Positions 57,101 through 64,000 of a stretch of DNA of 64,000 nucleotides are shown piece by piece (the first letter of the stretch is position 1; every line of letters starts with the position of its first letter). The notes below the pieces were generated by a model. It made no database searches and was not told where the DNA came from. It saw only the letters and a program-made list of their open reading frames with translations. The DNA is from Gremmenia infestans (taxonomy: Eukaryota; Ascomycota; Leotiomycetes; Helotiales; Hamatocanthoscyphaceae): the NCBI GenBank assembly GCA_032629725.1, contig JAFEVB010000029.1, forward strand, positions 682,001 through 746,000, read 5' to 3'. The position numbers and the translations under genes were made by a program.

Positions 57101-58246
57101 TGCCGAGACGCTAGCGCTCGAAGCTGAATGGAAGAGCAACAGTGACAGGTATTTCTATGCTTCAAGCTTGATACCGCACGTGGCGATAGATAGGCATATT
57201 TGAGAAGCACAATCGCAAGAGGACATGTACCACAATAATTGAAAAGCTAGCACTTACGCATTCGTTGCTCGGTGACTTGTCGGATCCTGTCTAACAGCCT
57301 CCTCCTTCTCGTCTTCGTCACTGTTGCGTCTGGATCCTGGAACTGATTTGGAAGGGAGCTTATCATCCATCACTCGAGATTGGAGTATGCCGGATTGTGG
57401 AGAAGTGAGCTGAGAACCAGATCGCCCTGGGCGATTGTAGAGACCTGGCGGAGAGGTCAGGCTCGAAGCCGAGTATCGATTTGGTCGAGAGAACACCGAG
57501 GGAAATCCCGAAGTAGTTTCGCGATACTCGGGTGGAGTAGTTGGTTCGGATTGATGGCCGGTATTCTTATTGTTGGTTCGACCAATATCCTCCTGCATCT
57601 GAGCAAGCTCTTGTTCTTCGCGGCGTTGCTGCAGATCCAGAAGTTGCATCTCAGCCTCAAATCGTCTTTTCTGCTCTCGTAGTCGCTCGTACTCGAGTTT
57701 CTTTTTCTCTAACTGTGGGGTATTAGCAAAAGCTGAACGTATCTGTGTGTAGTGGGGGTAGATCGAAGTGGGGGACCGTTTCCTAGAGTAGAAACCGTAG
57801 GGGGTGGTGAGGGCTCCTGAATTTTAGACATGTAGCTCGAAGAAAGTAGTAGCTTACAAGTTGCACCTTGTGGTAAGTCTAAAGTTGTGATCAGCAAATG
57901 TATAGTACAGAATTCTGAGGTAGAATGCGAGTATTGGTGTTGAAGGTCCAAGAAAATTGGACGGAAATTGTGTGCGATGAAGATTACATACCGAGGGACC
58001 ATATTCCACGGGCTGCTCTGGCACACCGCGCTGGGTGAGCAGAGATCCAATTGTTGGTACTCTGCCGGAGTCGGTAGTGAATCTTCTCATCAGACCGCCT
58101 CGGCCATCTTGAGTATGGAGAGGTTGGGATTGAGGTACTCGGCTGGTTCGTGGAGGAGAGACTAGACCATTGATTGAATCAAGGGATTGCTGGCTGCGAA
58201 AGCGTAACTCGTCCATCCTGTCGCTTGTACTATTGGAATAGGCCAT
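54119..58246 (-). CDS. PUF-family RNA-binding protein, Puf4/Puf5 type
   Basis: Sequence-specific binder of mRNA 3' UTRs that recruits decay or translation-control factors. Exons: 58246-57992, a possible 9-nt exon near 57860, about 57713-57258, 56571-56370, 56324-55487, 55434-54119; about 1,024 aa. The C-terminal half (from roughly residue 590) has eight PUF repeats, for example LCKDQHGCRYLQKKL, TDPFGNYLCQKLLEY, LNQHGTRALQKMIEF, QDLNGNHVIQKCLN, and THRHGCCVLQRCIDH. Those key residues match the Puf4/Puf5 branch. The N-terminal half is Ser/Gln/Asn-rich and disordered, with a coiled coil near residues 90-125. The 684-nt intron (56572-57257) is long and could hold a second promoter, giving a protein starting at MPVTKSRNGI. 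One junction before the coiled coil is ambiguous. Confidence 0.92.
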
Positions 58247-59958
58247 GTTCGTATACTATAACAACACTGAAAAGGGTCAGAGTTCATCCAGCACGTACGC
58301 GCGGGGTTTCTCGAAGGTGCAATCCCAACGCCAGCGAGATCACCACGGCACAACTCGTACAAGTCAAGCAAAGCAGGAGAAAGGATGGGTAGGTAGTTAC
58401 CTGAGAAACGAGAAACAGGAGTATCCAAAAGAAGGTTATGCGTGCGTCCTGGAGACCAGGCGCCGTGCAAAGAATTGTAGTATCGATACCAAGGAGAGTC
58501 TTGTGGAGGAGCTTGAAGACTGTCGTCGACCCCTGTGTCGCTACGCTTTCATCTAGTCGCTTGGTGCGGTAAAACTAGTAAGTCCCTGAGTAGGCCTACT
58601 CGTATTTATCCCAACAACAATCAACATGGGACAGGCACTAACAATTGGAGAAATGGTAACGTTTAGGGATACAATACAATACTGATACAAGTTACAGAGG
58701 GAGGGATGCAGAGGAAGACAGAATGCGAGGCGGTAACATCGAGTGGTTGGAACTTGGGTACAGTAGGGAGGGAGCTGTCAGTGCATGGTGCCCTGGCCTG
58801 GCCTGCAAAGGGATTTAGGCGCAGGATTGAAAGCACGGTGACAACCTACTACCCTACCTAGCCCAATTGGACGGACCTTGGGGAGAACACTGCACTGCTT
58901 AGAAATGAGTAGTCGTTTCTGTGCTTGCGTGTATTTTTCACTAATCGCCTTCCAAAGCACGAGTCGGGCAGGGGGAATACAGTAGGTAAGATATTTATTA
59001 GAAACGCCCTCCCTGAGAACTATCAGGACATTCAGGACTTCAAAGGGTTTCCCTCCACCACTTTGTGTACCGCCACAGTGAGGGGTCCCATCAATCAACC
59101 ATAACCATTGCAATTCTTATTGGGTTTGTAGGATGTCCTCGAGCCTGAAACCACTTTACGTTTAGTAGGTACACAACGCCCATTGAGCGGTAAGAGAGGG
59201 CTTATGAGCCCTCTTGCCCTTGAGATTCTATTCTCAACTGTACGTACTGTATGTATCAAGCACGGTACGGTACGGTAGTATTCAACCTATGGCATGGTGA
59301 ACTACCCGTACAAGTCTGGCAATTAGTTCTAGGCCGGAGCGGGATCGACCTTTCCTTCCACTCAAACCAGTGGAAATCTGGGTTTTACGTGGCAAAGGGG
59401 GGCAAAAGCTCGGTCGGGGTGGGCTGAGAGGGGGTTGAAGATCTCATCCCTACAAGTAGAGCATGAGGGGGAGGGGAGGGGTATCTCTTCCACCTTTGCC
59501 TGATACACGACGAAAAGAAAAGCCAGGTAGCTCTCAGTACTATCTGTCCTTGATACTGAAAAATAGTAATGAGTGGGTATTCAGTACAGTACATATACAG
59601 TACATATAGTAAAATTCAAAATTCAAAATTCCCAGTTTCTCAAAGTTCCAGTCGTCCCAGGACAAGGACAAGCAAGCTCGCAAGTTCGTTCAGAGAAGCG
59701 GTGTAGACATCGGATGAGACGGCCGCCTTTTAGCTTTTCAGGGGTTGTTTTTGGTTTTGGCCAGGCCAGGAACGGACCACGGGGCGGCACCTCTTTAATC
59801 CGAGATGATAGGCCGCTGCCCGAGCCGAGCTTGAGATACGGAAGAGCGTAGCCTTTTGGTGGGGTACGATTTGTACTCGTCTTTTTTTTTGAGGATACTC
59901 TATCAAGACAGACCAGTCATTCGATAGACTTTTCCTTACAGCAACCACGCAACCAATA
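58247..59958. other. divergent spacer, PUF and RPC2 promoters
   Basis: About 1.7 kb between divergent PUF and RPC2 genes. Both promoters lie here. Contains GTACGGTACGGTACGG near 59265 and several TACAGTACATA copies near 59585. No gene is seen; a plus-strand open frame at 58245-58556 overlaps the PUF start and lacks domain content. Confidence 0.5.
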
Positions 59959-62900
59959 ATGCCGCCCAAAAAGAAGGCATCAGCTGCCGGGCCCGTTGAG
60001 GTCTCAGCTCCAAAGCCAACGTCTGCAGAAAATGTATGAATGTCAAGTCATATCTTGCAAACCTATTTCTAATCATGCGTATAGACCGGAGAGACGGAAG
60101 CTGGTGGACAAGATGCTGGCACAGACAATACCAAACGAAAGCGTACACGAACCACAAAAGCTGCCGCAAAGAACGAACCTGATACACACAAGGGGGACGA
60201 TGTATGTTGCTGGATCTGCGAGCCCTAGATCCGTCCTGACCTCGTCCATATAGTGCTTTTCCGCATTACTCGAACCATTCTACGGCGGAAAGAGCTTGAC
60301 AGATCCTATCAATACGGCCGAGGTGCGCATATATCCGTACAGCTATTATAAAAGTATGCTGATGTCTAGATAGGATAAATGGAATCTATTGCCTGCGTTT
60401 TTGAAGGTCAAAGGCTTAGTCAAGCAACACATTGACTCCTTCAACTTCTTTATCGAGCAGGAAATCAAGGAGATCGTCCGAGCAAATAGGAGGGTCACTA
60501 GCGATGTCGATGCATCATTTTTTCTCGAGTCCGTGTTCCCATCAATATTCCACGATATTCTTATATTTACTTTAGTCTCAGGTACACTGATATTAGAGTG
60601 GGCGAGCCTGAACGTCTGGACTATGACGACCGCAAACCGCAGAACGAGATTACTCCAAACGAATGTCGTCTCCGAGACATGACCTATGCTGCACCAATTC
60701 GAGTTGATATAAGATACATGCGAGGGAAGGTCATCATTGGGAGGAAGAATATTGCTATTGGAAGAATGCCAATTATGCTTCGAAGCTCAAAGTGCCGGCT
60801 ATCTGGCAAGAATGACCGCGAAATGGCGCATATGAATGAATGTGCCCTTGATCCCGGAGGCTACTTCATTGTCAATGGTACGGAGAAGGTCATTCTGGTC
60901 CAAGAACAGTTGAGCAAGAACAGAGTTATCGTTGAGGCTGATCCCAAGAAGGGCATGGTTTCAGCATCAGTCACCAGGTCAAGACCCCTGACGACTGTAT
61001 TTGATACAATCTAACTTCTTCTAGTTCTACACACGAGCGAAAGTCCAAGAGTTACGTGATGCTGAAGAAGGAGCGAATATATCTACAACATAACATTCTC
61101 ACGGAGGCCGTTCCCATTGTGATCGTGCTTAAAGCAATGGGCATTCAATCAGATCACGAGATGCTGCTTTTGGTTGCCGGTACAGACAGCACATACCAGG
61201 ACGAGTTTGCCGTGAATTTTGAGGAGGCTTCTAGATTGAAGATCTTTTCGCAGCAGCAAGCCCTGGATCATATTGGATCCAAGGTCAAAATGGGCGGGAG
61301 AAATAAAGCACAAGGTGCACCACAACGCCGAAATCATATCAGTGATGGCCTTGAAGCTCTTGCTAATATCATCATCACGCATGTGCCTGTGGTTGGGTTG
61401 GATTTCAGACCCAAAGCCCTTTATGTATGCTTCATGGTCCGAAGAGTTCTCATGGCAATGCATGACCCTAGCCTGGTGGATGATCGCGATTATGTTGGCA
61501 ACAAAAGACTGGAACTTGCTGGCCAGCTTTTATCCTTGCTTTTTGAAGATTTATTCAAGAAATTCAACGTCGACCTGAAAATCAATATCGATAAGGTCTT
61601 GAAGAAGCAAAATCGAGCAATGGAATTTGATGCCTTCAACCATATGCAGTCTCACGGTAATTACATTACACTCGGCATGAACCGTGCTATTTCGACCGGT
61701 AATTGGAGCGTCAAGCGATTCAAGATGGATCGAGCTGGGGTTACACATGTTCTCAGCAGATTGAGCTACATCAGTGCTCTGGGAATGATGACCCGAATTA
61801 GTAGTCAGTTTGAGAAGACTAGGAAAGTCAGTGGTCCCAGGGCCTTGCAACCGTCGCAATTCGGCATGCTTTGCCCTTCTGATACCCCTGAAGGCGAGGC
61901 TTGCGGTCTCGTGAAGAACTTAGCTCTCATGACCCACATCACAACAAACGACGACGATGAGCCTGTGAAAAAGCTAGTTTCAGCTCTGGGCGTAGAAGAC
62001 ATTATCTCTATGAGTGGGAAGGAAATCTATGAGGAAGGGGCCTACGTTGTCTTCGTCAACGGCACCCCTCTTGCGCTTACAAGACAGCCAAAGGATTTCT
62101 TAAATTCTTTCCGAAAATATCGCCGTATGGGTAGGGTTTCTGAATTTGTCAGTATCTTCATTAATCATCACACGAATTCTGTTCACATCGCAACGGATGA
62201 AGGACGAATCTGTCGACCCCTTATCGTTGTCGACAATGGAAAATCGAAGGTTACCAAGCGATCTCTCGAGGCTTTACGAAGAGGCCTGATGAACTTTGAC
62301 GATTTTTTGCACCGAGGTATCGTTGAGTATGTAGATGTCAACGAAGAAAACGACTCAAATATTGCGCTCTATGAGAAGGAAATCAACCCAACGACGACAC
62401 ATCTTGAAATCGAGCCTTTCACGATTCTAGGTGCAGTGGCTGGACTCATTCCATACCCTCACCATAACCAATCCCCAAGAAATACATACCAATGTGCTAT
62501 GGGTAAGCAAGCTATTGGAGTAATCGCATATAATCAGCTGTCACGCATCGACACTCTACTGTACCTTATGGTTTACCCACAACAGCCAATGGTCAAGACC
62601 AGGACTATCGAGTTGATTCATTATGACAAGCTCCCCGCTGGTCAAAATGCAACGGTCGCGGTCATGTCATACTCAGGATATGATATCGAGGATGCTTTAG
62701 TGCTAAACAAAGCTTCTTGTGACCGTGGGTTTGGAAGATGTCAGGTGTTCCGTAAATATGCAACACAAGTTCGCAAATACGCCAATAAGTCTTCAGACCG
62801 AATAGTCGCTCCTGTCCTAGACGAGAAGACTAAAGGCCTCCCCAACAAAAAGTACGCAATCCTAACCAGCGAAGGCATGGCCCACGTTGGCGAGAAGATC

Positions 62901-63845
62901 GTCGCCGGCCAAGTTTTCATCAACAAAGAGACTCCCGCAAATACCATGTCCACAGGCATCGGCTCAGACTTCGGGTCAAACGATTTCAAGCCTGCGCCCA
63001 TGACCTACAAGCTACACGACTTCAGCTACATCGACAAAATCATGCTCTCGCAGACCGAAAACGAAACCATGGTTGTCAAGGTCCAGACCCGGCAGACCCG
63101 TCGTCCTGAACTCGGCGACAAATTCTCGTCTCGTCACGGACAGAAGGGCGTAGTAGGTATCATCGTTAACCAAGAAGACATGCCCTTCGCCGACTCCGGC
63201 GTAACCCCTGACATAATCATGAACCCTCACGGTTTTCCCTCGCGTATGACAGTCGGCAAGATGCTGGAGCTGCTGTCCGGCAAAGCCGGCGTTCTGAACG
63301 GGACGCTGGAATACGGAACTGCTTTCGGAGGCAGCAAAGTCGACGATATGGGAGCGATCCTTGTGAAGAATGGATTTAGTTACTCTGGCAAGGACTTCGT
63401 TACTTCAGGCATCACAGGCGAATCGCTGCCGGCATATATATTCTTTGGCCCGATCTATTACCAGAAACTCAAGCACATGGTGCAAGATAAGATGCACTCG
63501 CGCTCCCGGGGTCCTCTTGCCATTCTCACGCGGCAGCCTACGGAAGGTCGTTCGCGCGACGGAGGTTTGAGATTAGGAGAGATGGAACGTGATTGTTTGA
63601 TTGCCTATGGTGCTTCTCAGTTACTGCTGGAGAGGCTCATGCTGAGCAGTGACGCGCATCAGGTCGATATCTGTGAGGTCTGTGGCTTGATGGGGTATCA
63701 GGGGTGGTGCCAGACGTGTAAGAGCACGAGGGGTGTGACGAGAATGACGATGCCATATGCGGCCAAGTTGTTGGTGCAGGAGCTGCTGAGTATGAATGTG
63801 CTGGTTAGACTTAAGTTGGATGATGAGTTTCCACATCCTAAATGA
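59959..63845 (+). CDS. RPC2: RNA polymerase III second-largest subunit
   Basis: Catalytic-core subunit (also RET1) of the polymerase that makes tRNA and 5S rRNA. Exons 59959-60033, 60085-60201, 60254-60322, 60374-60528, 60582-60977, 61025-63845 give 1,210 aa. The N-terminal 60 residues are Lys/Ala-rich and nonconserved. Conserved runs include SLTDPINTAEDKWNLLPAFL, RVGEPERLDYDDRKPQNEIT, the fork region in LCPSDTPEGEACGLVKNLAL, the hybrid-binding segment VMSYSGYDIEDALVLNK, and KFSSRHGQKGVVG. The C-terminal zinc region is CEVCGLMGYQGWCQTC. The large last exon has no insertion, so no intein is present. Length and all motifs are complete. Confidence 0.97.
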
Positions 63846-64000
63846 GAGAAGGTATGGATGGGTCAGTTATGAATGAAATGTACAGTAGGATAAGGCTGAG
63901 TGCATTTGCGTGGAGTTGGATCTTAGATTAAAGAGGAGCATAGCCCTGGCGTACAAAATGATACCATGTTGATATATACATATTCTGCATCCTTGACGAC
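63846..64000. other. RPC2 3' flank to the window edge
   Basis: About 155 bases of AT-rich 3' flank with AATAAA-like sequence absent; nothing else is seen. Confidence 0.6.

Noticed and set aside
58245..58556. 103-codon plus-strand frame over the PUF start
   Set aside because: It is antisense to the PUF leader, and has no recognisable domain.
61025..63845. Intein in RPC2, a known intein host in some fungi
   Set aside because: The conserved polymerase motifs run on without interruption and the length is normal.

Overview
The window is nuclear DNA from a filamentous ascomycete (Pezizomycotina). The evidence is short spliceosomal introns (about 47-90 nt, GT-AG, with CTAAC/CTGAC-type branch sites), multi-exon housekeeping genes on both strands, gene-poor spacers of 1-4 kb, and a fungal gene set (Chs7, Pmt2, Pns1, O-acetylhomoserine sulfhydrylase, GPI-anchored wall protein). 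A leotiomycete is my best guess from the style of the genes, but that is inference. There are no operons, CRISPR arrays, rRNAs or convincing tRNAs.

Layout. 1-2.9 kb: decayed or unrecognised minus-strand coding fragments. 3.2-7.3 kb: ATP1 (mitochondrial F1 alpha subunit), whose sixth intron is 1.8 kb long and holds a complete same-strand ORF for a GIY-YIG-like plus double C2H2 zinc-finger protein. 8.6-11.5 kb: GAF-domain protein (minus). 11.5-15.4 kb: empty. 15.4-16.4 kb: MYND/pRiA4b-ORF3 protein. 16.5-17.6 kb: SH3BGR-like protein (minus). 18.0-19.8 kb: peroxisomal 2-hydroxyacyl-CoA lyase. 20.1-21.1 kb: conflicting open frames on both strands. 21.5-22.5 kb: GPI-anchored protein (minus). 24.0-25.2 kb: hexapeptide O-acetyltransferase. 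25.6-28.1 kb: PMT2 (minus). 29.1-31.1 kb: MFS sugar transporter (minus). 34.2-35.3 kb: Chs7-family protein. 36.1-37.5 kb: TFIIH subunit Ssl1. 38.0-40.3 kb: Pns1/CTL transporter (minus). 41.1-42.0 kb: Rab GTPase. 42.7-43.8 kb: WW-domain protein. 44.3-45.2 kb: EMC7 (minus). 46.0-46.6 kb: MARVEL protein (minus). 48.2-49.9 kb: O-acetylhomoserine sulfhydrylase. 51.6-52.9 kb: TAD3 (minus). 54.1-58.2 kb: Puf4/5-type PUF protein (minus). 60.0-63.8 kb: RNA polymerase III subunit RPC2.

Most neighbours are unrelated housekeeping genes in mixed orientation. Loose functional themes are the secretory pathway and cell wall (PMT2, Chs7, EMC7, GPI protein, Rab, Pns1, MARVEL) and gene expression (TFIIH Ssl1, RPC2, TAD3, PUF).

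The standout is the ATP1 intron. A nuclease-like ORF with two matching zinc fingers sits inside a spliceosomal intron that splits one of the most conserved stretches of a nuclear housekeeping gene, next to an 11-nt microexon. It looks like a nuclear, spliceosomal-intron-borne homing-endonuclease-type element. Exon joins for the well-supported genes were derived by hand; reading phase closes exactly at every junction I give unless stated otherwise.
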